From Clostridia bacterium (lineage in GTDB: Bacteria > Bacillota > Clostridia > Oscillospirales > QAMX01), in the NCBI GenBank assembly GCA_024404415.1, contig JAKSPX010000028.1, positions 1-10,873 on the forward strand: DNA of 10,873 bases. Direction: 5' to 3'. This document shows positions 1-6,882 of this stretch, in pieces. Both the position numbers and the translations under genes were made by a program. The notes below the pieces were generated by a model that was not told where the DNA came from, ran no database searches, and saw only the letters and a program-made list of their open reading frames with translations. Positions within the stretch are counted from its first letter, which is position 1. Each line of letters starts with the position of its first letter.

Positions 1-2
1 AT

Positions 3-887
3 CTTTCGGTCTACTATGGCCCGGAAGGCTACGAGGACACCGAGATCATTTCGGATGATATCATCCGACCCGGCCTGCAGCTCGCGGGGTATTTTGAGTA
101 TTTCGACCCCTACCGCCTCCAGCTCATCGGCAAGGTCGAGACCTCCTTCCTCGAGCATTTCACCCACGAACAGCGCTTACGCAGCTTCGACAAGTTCCTC
201 CAGCACCCCATTCCCGCGCTCATCATCTCCCGCGGCATCGAGCCCTTCCCGGAATGCCTGGAGATCGCCAAGAAGTACGGGCGCACCATCCTCTGCTCCA
301 AAGCCACCACCAACGAACTGCACGCCGCCCTGATCGGCTCCCTGCAGGTCTCCCTCGCCCCGCGCATCACGCGCCACGGCGTTCTTGTGGAGGTCTACGG
401 CGAAGGCATCCTCATCCTCGGCGACAGCGGCGTCGGCAAGAGCGAGACCGCCATTGAGCTGGTCAACCGCGGCCACCGTCTCATCGCGGACGACGCGGTG
501 GAGATCAAGCGCGTATCCGCCCGTTCGCTGGTCGGCAACGCCCCGGAGGCCATCAAGCACTTCATCGAGCTGCGCGGCATCGGCATCGTGGACGTGCGCC
601 GCCTCTTCGGCACCGGTGCCATCAACGACAGCGAGCGCATCGACCTGGTCATCAAAATGGAACAGTGGGTCGACGGCAAGCAGTATGACCGCCTCGGACT
701 TGAAAACGAGACCGTCAACATCCTCGGCCTCAGCGTTCCCGCCCTGACCATCCCGGTCAAGCCCGGGCGCAACCTCGCCATCATCATCGAAGTCGCCGCC
801 AAGAACAGCCGCAACAAGCGCATGGGCTACAACGCCGCCCAGGAGCTCACCGAACGCCTCTCCCAGCAGTATTACGGCGACCTGTAA
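3..887 (+). CDS. hprK: HPr kinase/phosphorylase, 5' end missing
   Basis: This is the bifunctional cytoplasmic enzyme that phosphorylates Ser46 of HPr with ATP or pyrophosphate and removes that phosphate again, setting carbon catabolite control and PTS activity. The frame is open from the window edge to TAA at 885-887, giving 294 residues; the family is about 310, so only some 10-20 N-terminal residues are missing. The N-terminal regulatory domain runs to about base 360 (it contains IRPGLQLAGYF). The kinase domain follows, with a P-loop GDSGVGKS at 420-443, the family signature ELRGIGIVDVRRLFG at 567-611, and the C-terminal VKPGRNLA...EVAAKNSRNK block ending in MGYNAA near 838. All catalytic landmarks look intact. 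A 54-base AT-rich gap without a visible terminator separates it from the next gene, so read-through is likely. Family assignment is firm; the true start lies outside the window. Confidence 0.97.
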   Translation, partial: LSVYYGPEGYEDTEIISDDIIRPGLQLAGYFEYFDPYRLQLIGKVETSFLEHFTHEQRLRSFDKFLQHPIPALIISRGIEPFPECLEIAKKYGRTILCSKATTNELHAALIGSLQVSLAPRITRHGVLVEVYGEGILILGDSGVGKSETAIELVNRGHRLIADDAVEIKRVSARSLVGNAPEAIKHFIELRGIGIVDVRRLFGTGAINDSERIDLVIKMEQWVDGKQYDRLGLENETVNILGLSVPALTIPVKPGRNLAIIIEVAAKNSRNKRMGYNAAQELTERLSQQYYGDL

Positions 888-941
888 GCCGCTATCCCCT
901 CTCTATATAAATCATATATTATATCGAAAGGAAAGACTATC

Positions 942-1742
942 ATGAAGCTTGCATTCTCAACCCTCGGCTGCCCCACCTGGTCACTTGCCGAAGTGGCTGC
1001 CGCCGCAAAGAAGTTCGGTTATCAGGCAGTCGAGTTCCGCGGTCTGACCGGCGAGCTCGACATCCGCAAGATCCCCGCCCTCGCGCCGGAAAACATCGCC
1101 GCCACCCGTGAGATCCTCGGCGACACCGCGATCTGCGTCTACGGCTCCTCCCTCACCATGGATAGCTCGGTTTCCCGCGCCGACACCATCAGGGAAGGCC
1201 GCGAGGTCATCGACATCTGCGCGTCCGACGGCATCCCCTTCATCCGCGTCTTCGGCAACGAGGTCTTCCTGGAAGAGGACGAAAAAGCCGCCCTTGAACA
1301 CATTGCCTCCGGCTTTACCGAGCTCTGCGGCTACGCCGAGGACAAAAACGTCTCGCTGCTCGTCGAAGTGCACGGCAACGTGACGACCCTCCCGCGCCTT
1401 TCCTACCTGGCCGAGAAGGTCACCTCGCCCGCTTTCGGCATCCTCTGGGACATCGCCCACACCGACAAGCAGTATAAGGACGATTTCGCCTCCTTCTACC
1501 GCCCGCTTCTGCCCCTCATCCGCCACATCCACGTCAAGGATCACATCCGCCTCGAAAAAGGCACGCAGCTCTGCGACATTGGCAAGGGTGAGATCCCCAT
1601 CGCTCCCATCGTTTCGAGCCTCATAAAGGACGGCTACGACGGATATTTCTCCCTTGAATGGGAAAAAATGTGGCACCCGGATCTCGCGCCGCTTGAGGAA
1701 GCGCTCCCGGTCTACGCCGATTACATGAGGGCGATCAAATGA
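942..1742 (+). CDS. Sugar phosphate isomerase/epimerase family protein (xylose isomerase-like TIM barrel)
   Basis: A 266-residue single-domain protein of the AP-endonuclease-2/xylose-isomerase-like TIM-barrel superfamily, which includes IolE, IolI and ketose 3-epimerases. The N-terminus KLAFSTLGCPTW is the usual first strand of these enzymes. Putative divalent-metal ligands lie at the expected strand ends: E142 (LLVEVHG), D170 with H173 (ILWDIAH), H195/H197 (RHIHVKDH) and E239 (FSLEWE). The spacing suits a working isomerase or epimerase. There is no signal peptide, so it is cytoplasmic. AAAGGA at 927-932 supports the ATG at 942. The stop overlaps the next start (ATGA), indicating translational coupling. 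The exact substrate cannot be read from sequence; neighbouring hprK only suggests carbon metabolism. The superfamily call is strong, the reaction uncertain. Confidence 0.88.
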   Translation: MKLAFSTLGCPTWSLAEVAAAAKKFGYQAVEFRGLTGELDIRKIPALAPENIAATREILGDTAICVYGSSLTMDSSVSRADTIREGREVIDICASDGIPFIRVFGNEVFLEEDEKAALEHIASGFTELCGYAEDKNVSLLVEVHGNVTTLPRLSYLAEKVTSPAFGILWDIAHTDKQYKDDFASFYRPLLPLIRHIHVKDHIRLEKGTQLCDIGKGEIPIAPIVSSLIKDGYDGYFSLEWEKMWHPDLAPLEEALPVYADYMRAIK

Positions 1743-2338
1743 GCGCCCGCTTTGCGCTGGTCAAGCGTGCCGACGTGATGGCGCGCGATTTTCTGCCGCC
1801 CGAAAAGCGCCCCGCCGCCTACGGTTACCCCGCCAAGCGCGCCCGCTTGCATTACCGCGGTCTCGGCAGGGACGAGCGCGACCTTTATGACGCGCTTTCT
1901 CCCGATGCACCTCCCGAGGCCTGCCGCCTGATCGATTCCATTGAGGACGGGGAGACCGACCTTTCCGAGGTATTCTCCGAAATCGCCTCCGCGAACCTCT
2001 ATGCCTCCGCCTTTGACGACGCGGAGGATTATGAGCTTTTATTCCTTGCGACCTGTGATGACGACACAGAGATCCCCGCCGGTTTCCGCCTTCTCGGCTA
2101 CGACGTTTCCTATCTTCCCGAGGACGAGCTCTTTTCCGCCGTTTCCGACCTCTTTTTCTACCCCCTCTGGCACGGCGCCGACCCGACCGGCAAAGCTTAT
2201 GCCGCGGAATTCGCCCTTCTGAACGCTTCCTGCCTCTTCCCGGACGAGAAATCGGCCGCCGCCTTCCGCGATAAGTATGCTTCGGATTTCCATGAAGACG
2301 GCCTTTTTGTGACCGCCGTCTTCGCCGCAGAGGATTGA
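1739..2338 (+). CDS. Hypothetical protein, 199 aa, translationally coupled to the sugar isomerase-like gene
   Basis: I do not recognise this protein with confidence. It begins at the ATG that overlaps the upstream stop (ATGA), with GAGGG at 1727-1731 as a well-spaced ribosome binding site, and ends just before a terminator, so it is a genuine last gene of the operon. It has no signal peptide or membrane segment. The first ~45 residues are basic (many K/R); the rest is strongly acidic (D/E clusters such as EDGETDLSEVF and CDDDTE). The C-terminal half contains GYDVSYLPEDELFSAVSD and LNASCLFPDEKSAAAF. By eye this resembles the pattern (GYD...SALxxC...LN..GL....A) seen in some small uncharacterised or immunity-like bacterial proteins, but this is weak. 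Third-position C/G bias matches the neighbouring genes, supporting the coding call. Confidence 0.75.
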   Translation: MSARFALVKRADVMARDFLPPEKRPAAYGYPAKRARLHYRGLGRDERDLYDALSPDAPPEACRLIDSIEDGETDLSEVFSEIASANLYASAFDDAEDYELLFLATCDDDTEIPAGFRLLGYDVSYLPEDELFSAVSDLFFYPLWHGADPTGKAYAAEFALLNASCLFPDEKSAAAFRDKYASDFHEDGLFVTAVFAAED

Positions 2339-2408
2339 ATCTATATATAGTCCCTCGCTCTTCTTAGGATACCATATTTCGTTCTCCTCATCATTTTCAA
2401 CATTTTAT

Positions 2409-2450
2409 ACGCCTGACGGCAGTGGTTTTTCGCCCGCCAGGCGTGTTTTT
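2409..2450 (+). terminator. Rho-independent terminator of the hprK-side operon
   Basis: ACGCCTG at 2409-2415 pairs with CAGGCGT at 2438-2444, with further possible GGC/GCC pairing inside a long loop, followed by a T-rich run at 2446-2450. It lies 70 bases after the stop of the 199-residue gene and before the next promoter. The loop is large (22 bases), so strength is moderate. Confidence 0.7.
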
Positions 2451-2492
2451 GTACCTCCATAAAAATTATGACCAAATCGTAAATTTAGTGTC

Positions 2493-2521
2493 TTGCGTAA
2501 ATTCCGGGATTATACTACAAT
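2493..2521 (+). promoter_or_regulatory. Sigma-A-type promoter of the family-1 binding protein gene
   Basis: TTGCGT (2493-2498), a 17-base spacer and TACAAT (2516-2521). The -10 matches consensus in five of six positions and the -35 in three of six, at ideal spacing, in an AT-rich stretch directly after the preceding terminator. The predicted transcription start is near 2528, giving a leader of about 39 bases. Confidence 0.65.
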
Positions 2522-2524
2522 AGC

Positions 2525-2545
2525 ATTACGGGTGAAAACCCGAAT
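2525..2545 (+). promoter_or_regulatory. 5'-terminal mRNA stem-loop with GNRA-type loop
   Basis: CGGGT (2529-2533) and ACCCG (2538-2542) form a perfect 5-bp stem closed by a GAAA tetraloop. ATT (2525-2527) and AAT (2543-2545) can extend it around one bulged A. It falls at the predicted transcript start and leaves the AGGAGG at 2552-2557 unpaired. Position and shape resemble 5' stem-loops that stabilise abundant bacterial mRNAs; that role is inferred. Confidence 0.5.
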
Positions 2546-2566
2546 ATTTATAGGAGGAATTTCCCA

Positions 2567-4006
2567 ATGAAGAAACTCTTCGCTCTTCTTCTCGTCCTTG
2601 CGCTGGCTGTTTCTCTCTTTGCCGCTTGCGGTGAAGAAGCTGCCCCCGAATCCGAGAAGGAAACCGAATCGGCTCCTGAGACCACTCCGGTCGAATCTGA
2701 AGCTGAATCGGAAACTGAGCCTGAATCCGAACCCGCTTCTGAAGAAGCTGGCGAGATCACGCTCCGCACCACCTTTGCTTCCGGCGAACTTTACGCCGAG
2801 CAGATCGAGCTCTATCAGCTCGAGAATCCGGGCGTCACGATCGAGCAGGTCGACGTCGATACCACCAAGCTGATCTCCATGGTCGCTGCTGGTACCGCTC
2901 CTGACCTCATTCGTATCTACGCCGTGCAGACCCTCCCCTTCTATGTTACCCGCGGCCTCGCTGGCGACTATGTCGATGACATCATCTACAGCGGCACCCT
3001 CGAGTACACCAAACCCGACGACTTCCTCCCGGTTATTGGCAACTACAAGTATGATCTTGCTACCAACACCCAGGGCGAAGGCAAAGTTTACGGCCTTGTT
3101 AAGGACTTCTCCAACGACGTCGCTATCTTCGCTTGGAAGGCTCACCTTGACGAAGCTGGCATCGAATACGATCCGAAGGTCCCGTTCACCTGGCAGCAGG
3201 TTGGCGAATATGCCAAGAAGCTCACCATTAAGGACGGCAACACCATCACTCGTTTCGGCGCTTGCGCATACGACGGCTCTGTCATCGACCATATGAGACT
3301 TATGGTTTGGTGCACTCAGCTCGGCGGCTCTGCTTACTCCGATGACTTCTCCGAACCGAAGTGGGATTCCGAAGAAGTTACCTCCTTCCTTGAATGGGCC
3401 ATTGACCTTGTCAAGGACGGCGCTATTGCTTCCCCGCTCCATCAGCCCGAAGGCAACAGCTACACCACCCCGTTCCTCACCGAAGGCTTCTCCATGCTCC
3501 TCTGCGGCTACTGGTACACCGGTTCCATCCGCTCCAACGAGAACACCAAGGATCGCCTCGATGACCTGATCTTCCTCCCGACTCCTCAGCAGGAAGGTAA
3601 AGACCGTGTCAGCTTCACCACTGCTGCTTGCGGCGGTATTGCTCTCCGTCAGTCTCAGAACCCCGAAGCGACTGTTAAGTTCATGGACTACTTCTTCTCT
3701 GGTCCTCCGGCAACCGACCGTGCTAAGGGCGGCTGGGGTATCCCGATGTACAAGTCCATGCTCGAGATGATGCCTGCCGAATCCAACTTCGACAAGCAGT
3801 GCCTCGAAGTCGTTTACGACGAAATGGATTACATGAACATGAGCTTCAGAGTCAACCCGTATATCGGCTTTGACACTGTTACTGCTCTCATCGCTAAGTA
3901 CATTGCTCCTGTTTGGGAAGGCGAATCCACCATTGATGCCGCTGTTGCGTCCATCAACGCTGACCTCGTTCCGCTCATCCAGGAAGGCATGGAAATTGCT
4001 CAGTAA
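2567..4006 (+). CDS. ABC transporter substrate-binding lipoprotein, family 1 (sugar type)
   Basis: A 479-residue extracellular solute-binding protein of the maltose/multiple-sugar class (SBP family 1). A lipoprotein signal peptide (MKKLF, hydrophobic run, LFAAC) puts the lipidated cysteine at C21. Residues 22-62 are a flexible E/S/P/T-rich linker, then the mature fold starts (EITLRTTFASGE). Family landmarks include ENPGVTIEQVDVDTTKL, MVAAGTAPDLIRI, GKVYGLVKDFS, PFTWQQVGEYAKKL, FLTEGFSMLLCGYW and GGIALRQSQNPEATVKFMDYF. AGGAGG at 2552-2557, nine bases before the ATG, fixes the start. It has its own promoter and terminator, and no permease or ATPase adjoins it, so it must pair with transport subunits encoded elsewhere. 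Codon use differs from its neighbours (GCT for Ala, GAA for Glu are common), consistent with high expression. The ligand is unknown, probably an oligosaccharide. Confidence 0.93.
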   Translation: MKKLFALLLVLALAVSLFAACGEEAAPESEKETESAPETTPVESEAESETEPESEPASEEAGEITLRTTFASGELYAEQIELYQLENPGVTIEQVDVDTTKLISMVAAGTAPDLIRIYAVQTLPFYVTRGLAGDYVDDIIYSGTLEYTKPDDFLPVIGNYKYDLATNTQGEGKVYGLVKDFSNDVAIFAWKAHLDEAGIEYDPKVPFTWQQVGEYAKKLTIKDGNTITRFGACAYDGSVIDHMRLMVWCTQLGGSAYSDDFSEPKWDSEEVTSFLEWAIDLVKDGAIASPLHQPEGNSYTTPFLTEGFSMLLCGYWYTGSIRSNENTKDRLDDLIFLPTPQQEGKDRVSFTTAACGGIALRQSQNPEATVKFMDYFFSGPPATDRAKGGWGIPMYKSMLEMMPAESNFDKQCLEVVYDEMDYMNMSFRVNPYIGFDTVTALIAKYIAPVWEGESTIDAAVASINADLVPLIQEGMEIAQ

Positions 4007-4046
4007 TCTAAGGGAAATTACTCCTCTTATTACAACATAGCAATCA

Positions 4047-4087
4047 GGGAGCTGCCGCAAGGCAGCTCCCTTTCCTTTTTCTTTTTC
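4047..4087 (+). terminator. Strong Rho-independent terminator of the family-1 binding protein gene
   Basis: GGGAGCTGCC (4047-4056), loop GCAA (4057-4060) and GGCAGCTCCC (4061-4070) form a perfect 10-bp hairpin with a GNRA loop, followed by a pyrimidine/T-rich tract at 4071-4087. It works in the plus direction only; no T tract exists on the other strand. Confidence 0.92.
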
Positions 4088-4101
4088 GCCGGATTTTCCC
4101 C

Positions 4102-4130
4102 TTGAAGTGTCTTTTCTCTTGTGATAAAAT
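4102..4130 (+). promoter_or_regulatory. Extended -10 promoter of the pgeF operon
   Basis: TTGAAG (4102-4107), a 17-base spacer and TAAAAT (4125-4130), with TGA directly before the -10 making it an extended -10 element. It is right after the preceding terminator and about 60 bases ahead of the first gene, so it very likely drives the four-gene operon to 7686. The leader (about 4137-4190) holds two copies of CGGATCTG (4140-4147 and 4152-4159) of unknown meaning. Confidence 0.75.
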
Positions 4131-4190
4131 AAGGTTTACGGATCTGTTTTGCGGATCTGCCTTCAACCCAAACCTGCAGAGGAGTGCCTT

Positions 4191-5006
4191 ATGGAATACA
4201 CCGTTGCCTATCGAAAAACCGTATACGGCGGGATCCGCGCCTATTCGTCGCCTCTGCTGGATTCCTACGGCGTTATAAACGCCTTCCCCGAGCGTCACGG
4301 CGGCGTGAGCGAAGGCTTTTACGGCTCTTTGAACCTCCCGACGTCGACCGGCGACATGGAAGAAAACGTCCGCGAAAACACGCGCCGTTATCTTGCCGCC
4401 TTCGGTGCGGTTCCCGAAACGGCTGTCAAGTCCCATCAGGTCCATTCCGATCACATCCTCCGCGTCACCTCCCTTGACGGCGGGAAAGGCCTTCTCGCTC
4501 CGAACGTTGCCTGCGACGGCCTCCTCACCGATGAACCGGATCTCACTTTGCTTGCAAGCTCGGCAGACTGCCCTCTGATCCTTCTTTATTCCCCCGACCG
4601 CCACATGATCGCCGCCGTCCACGCCGGTTGGCGCGGCACCTCCCTGGATATCGCCGGGAAAGCGGTCAATATGTTTATAAAAAATGGTGCCGACGTCAAA
4701 AGCCTCGTCGCTTTCCTTCCACCGTCCATCGGCCCCTGTTGTTTTGAGACCGACCCGGATGTCCCGGAGGCGATGAACGAGCGCTTCAAGGGTGAGCTTG
4801 ACGATTATATCTGCGAGATCTCTCCCGCCCGTTACCGCGTCAACCTGCAGGGCATCAACGCTCACGCCCTCGCCCGCCGCGGTATGGATCCACGCCGCAT
4901 TGAGGTCGCTCCCATCTGCACCTGCTGCCACGAGGATTTTTACTCTCACCGTCGCTCCAAGACACAACGCGGCCTCTCCGCCGCCCTGATAAGGATGTCC
5001 AAATGA
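4191..5006 (+). CDS. pgeF: PgeF/YlmD/LACC1-family enzyme (peptidoglycan editing factor / purine nucleoside phosphorylase-like)
   Basis: A 271-residue cytoplasmic protein of the YfiH/DUF152 family. Members were long labelled polyphenol oxidases; better-supported activities are purine nucleoside phosphorylase/adenosine deaminase, and in E. coli removal of wrongly incorporated L-Ser from UDP-MurNAc. The zinc-site residues are all present: H82 in SHQVHSD, C127 in SSADCPLIL and H144 in VHAGWRG, plus the family blocks GPCCFE (181-186) and CTCCHEDFYSHRR (243-255). Length is normal for the family. An in-frame TTG at 4149 would add 14 residues but has no ribosome binding site; the ATG at 4191 has GGAG at 4181-4184 and gives the usual N-terminus. 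It is the first gene of the operon, and its stop overlaps the next start (ATGA). Which of the reported activities applies cannot be told. Confidence 0.93.
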   Translation: MEYTVAYRKTVYGGIRAYSSPLLDSYGVINAFPERHGGVSEGFYGSLNLPTSTGDMEENVRENTRRYLAAFGAVPETAVKSHQVHSDHILRVTSLDGGKGLLAPNVACDGLLTDEPDLTLLASSADCPLILLYSPDRHMIAAVHAGWRGTSLDIAGKAVNMFIKNGADVKSLVAFLPPSIGPCCFETDPDVPEAMNERFKGELDDYICEISPARYRVNLQGINAHALARRGMDPRRIEVAPICTCCHEDFYSHRRSKTQRGLSAALIRMSK

Positions 5007-6676
5007 AAAAGACGCATCGCATCATTGCCATATTGATCCTGATCCCGCTGCTTCTGGCCTCCTGCATCGACGTCTCCTCGCTCGTTCCCTCGACCGAGAC
5101 AGAAGCCCCACCGGTCTCGACTGAAGCGGTCTCCACCGAGTTCCCGCTTGCGGTGATTTCTCCGGCCCAACCGAACCAGACCTTCGGCGTCGGATATGTG
5201 CCGGGCAAGGTCATTGACCCCTTCAAGACCGATTCCGACATCAATATGCAGCTCGGTTATCTTCTCTATGACCGTCTGTTCAACGTGGGCCCCGACGGGA
5301 CCGTCGTACCCGGCATCTGTGAAAAGATCACCACCAAAGACAATATCCACTATGAGCTGACCATTTTGTCCGGACTGACCTTCCACAACGGCGATCCGCT
5401 CACCGTTCGCGACGTCGCCTACTCCCTCCGCCGGGCGCTTTCTTCCTCTCTTTACTGCGTTCAGCTCTCGTGTGTCTCCTCTGTGTCCTCTGACACCTCC
5501 GAAAACACCATCAGCATCACGCTTTCCTCACCGCTCGCCTCTCTTTCGGCTCTTTTGGATTTCCCGATCGTCGCCTCCGACACCAGTGCTTCTTATTCCT
5601 ACTCCAACTTTGCTCTGCTCGGCAGCGGCCGATACTATATAGATCTTGAAACGCTGGAGGGCACCGAATATACCTTCCTCCAGTCCAATTCCAACTGGTA
5701 CGGTTACGGCGGCCGCCGTCCGGCCCTGCCGCGCATCGACCTCTTCTCCGTCACAGACAAAGAGGATCTGCTCCGCCGCTATTTCAACAGCGACATTGAT
5801 ATCCTCTCGATTTCCTCGGTCTCAAACGACCCCATCGCCCTGCACGGCGAAGCCGAAAAGCGCGAGATTACCGGCGGCAACCTCTTTTTCCTCGGTTTCA
5901 ACACACGGCAGGATGCTTTCGCCTCCGTCAACGGCCGTCGCGGCATCGCAAGCTTCTTTGATTCCGAATCTCTCTGCGAAGCGGTCGACGCTTCCAAACT
6001 GCTCCCGACCAAGTACCCCGTGCGCGCCGAAAGTCGTGTGGCTTCCTATCTTTCGCGCGTCGCAGTAGCCGAGGAAGAGGCCGTCAACCCCTACTCGTAT
6101 CTGCGCGCTGCCGGATTCTCCGACAGCAGCACCCATATCCGTTACCTCGGCGGGGAATACACCCTCAAGCTTCTGACCTGCAGCGATTCCGACATGATGG
6201 TCAGCATCGCAAATGCGGTGGCCGATGTTCTCGAAAAAGGCACCTTTATCGTTGAGATCGCGTCGCTTCCTTATAAAGAATATATCCAGGCACTCTACAA
6301 CGGCCGCTTTTCCCTCTACATCGGTATGACCCAGCCCGCCGAGAACTACGACTACTCCTATCTCACCCAGAATGCCGACCTCTTCTCCTCTCTCATGAAA
6401 CAAGTGACCGGGCAGGACGCCGCCCCGCGCGGCGCTGGCGTTTCCGAAGACGTTATCGCGTGTCTCGACGCCATCCGGCTTTTGGATAACAACGATCCCC
6501 TTTATTTTCTCGACCTTTCCGGAGCCATTGCGAAGCTTTTTGACGACTACGTGCCGTTTGTTCCGCTCTGCTTCGATAAAGATACCGTTTACCTCCGCGG
6601 CAGTTTTGTCAGCAACGTCTCGGTGACCAACCGGAATGTCTTTTACAACATTGATTCCTGGACTCTGCCGAAATGA
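5003..6676 (+). CDS. ABC transporter substrate-binding lipoprotein, family 5 (oligopeptide type)
   Basis: A 557-residue extracellular binding protein of the OppA/DppA/MppA class (SBP family 5). The N-terminus MKKTHRI plus a hydrophobic run and LLASC gives a lipobox with C21 as the lipidated residue, followed by a short S/T/E/P-rich linker. The family signature is clear: LLYDRLFNVGPDGTVVPGI, then LTILSGLTFHNGDPLTVRDVAYSLRRA, the classic strand-turn motif of these proteins. Later segments (GSGRYYI, FLGFNTRQ, YKEYIQALYNGRFSLYIGM, FVPLCFD) follow the family order, and the length is typical. The start overlaps the pgeF stop by ATGA, with AAGGA at 4991-4995 as ribosome binding site. No permease or ATPase genes are nearby, so it is an orphan component. 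Ligand unknown; peptides or muropeptides are possible given the neighbour. Confidence 0.92.
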   Translation: MKKTHRIIAILILIPLLLASCIDVSSLVPSTETEAPPVSTEAVSTEFPLAVISPAQPNQTFGVGYVPGKVIDPFKTDSDINMQLGYLLYDRLFNVGPDGTVVPGICEKITTKDNIHYELTILSGLTFHNGDPLTVRDVAYSLRRALSSSLYCVQLSCVSSVSSDTSENTISITLSSPLASLSALLDFPIVASDTSASYSYSNFALLGSGRYYIDLETLEGTEYTFLQSNSNWYGYGGRRPALPRIDLFSVTDKEDLLRRYFNSDIDILSISSVSNDPIALHGEAEKREITGGNLFFLGFNTRQDAFASVNGRRGIASFFDSESLCEAVDASKLLPTKYPVRAESRVASYLSRVAVAEEEAVNPYSYLRAAGFSDSSTHIRYLGGEYTLKLLTCSDSDMMVSIANAVADVLEKGTFIVEIASLPYKEYIQALYNGRFSLYIGMTQPAENYDYSYLTQNADLFSSLMKQVTGQDAAPRGAGVSEDVIACLDAIRLLDNNDPLYFLDLSGAIAKLFDDYVPFVPLCFDKDTVYLRGSFVSNVSVTNRNVFYNIDSWTLPK

Positions 6677-6694
6677 TCGAAAGGAAGAACTGAT

Positions 6695-6865
6695 ATGACC
6701 GAAAAAGAAATCGAACGCATCAACGAGCTCTCCCGCAAGAAGCAGGCGGGCACTCTTACCCCCGAGGAAGCAGAGGAGCGCGCCGCTTTGCACGCCGCCT
6801 ACATCAAGGCGATCCGCAAAAATATCCGTATTCAGCTCGGCACCTACAAAGAAGAAGACTTTTAA
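6695..6865 (+). CDS. DUF896 / UPF0291 family small protein (YnzC-like)
   Basis: A 56-residue soluble, highly charged protein starting MTEKEIERINELSRKKQAG. It shows the family pattern: an N-terminal helix (IERINELSRKKQ), the turn AGTLTPEEAEERA (18-30), then a second helix (LHAAYIKAIRKNIRIQL, 32-48). B. subtilis YnzC folds as a two-helix hairpin; its function is not established, although some relatives are linked to the SOS operon yneA-yneB-ynzC. Here it sits 18 bases after the binding-protein stop and 17 bases before the deacetylase start, with AAAGGAAG at 6680-6687 as ribosome binding site, so it is co-transcribed with both. The gene is short enough to be missed by length-filtered gene finding. 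The family call rests on pattern recognition, not a search. Confidence 0.9.
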   Translation: MTEKEIERINELSRKKQAGTLTPEEAEERAALHAAYIKAIRKNIRIQLGTYKEEDF

Positions 6866-6882
6866 TAAAAGGAGAATTTCCC

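Noticed and set aside
888..941. Possible promoter in the AT-rich gap before the isomerase-like gene
   Set aside because: Several TATA-like -10 candidates exist (for example TATATT at 915-920) but none has a -35 at 16-18 bases, so no promoter is called.
2339..2566. Search for a cre site (catabolite-responsive element) near the binding protein promoter
   Set aside because: With hprK nearby a cre was expected, but no TGNAANCGNTNNCA match was seen here or in the 10215-10344 intergenic region.
2510..4060. Minus-strand open frame of 516 codons opposite the family-1 binding protein
   Set aside because: The sense strand encodes a complete lipoprotein with promoter and terminator. The antisense product begins inside that terminator hairpin and contains low-complexity runs complementary to the E/S-rich linker.
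4156..4180. Possible TCTGC/GCAGA hairpin in the pgeF leader close to the ribosome binding site
   Set aside because: Only 5 bp with a 15-base loop; too weak to call a riboswitch or attenuator.
4149..4190. N-terminal extension of pgeF from a TTG at 4149
   Set aside because: There is no ribosome binding site before the TTG, and it falls only about 12 bases after the predicted transcription start. The ATG at 4191 has GGAG at good spacing.
5822..6793. Minus-strand open frame of 323 codons opposite the family-5 binding protein and DUF896 gene
   Set aside because: It has no domain and no ribosome binding site, and it overlaps two well-supported plus-strand genes.
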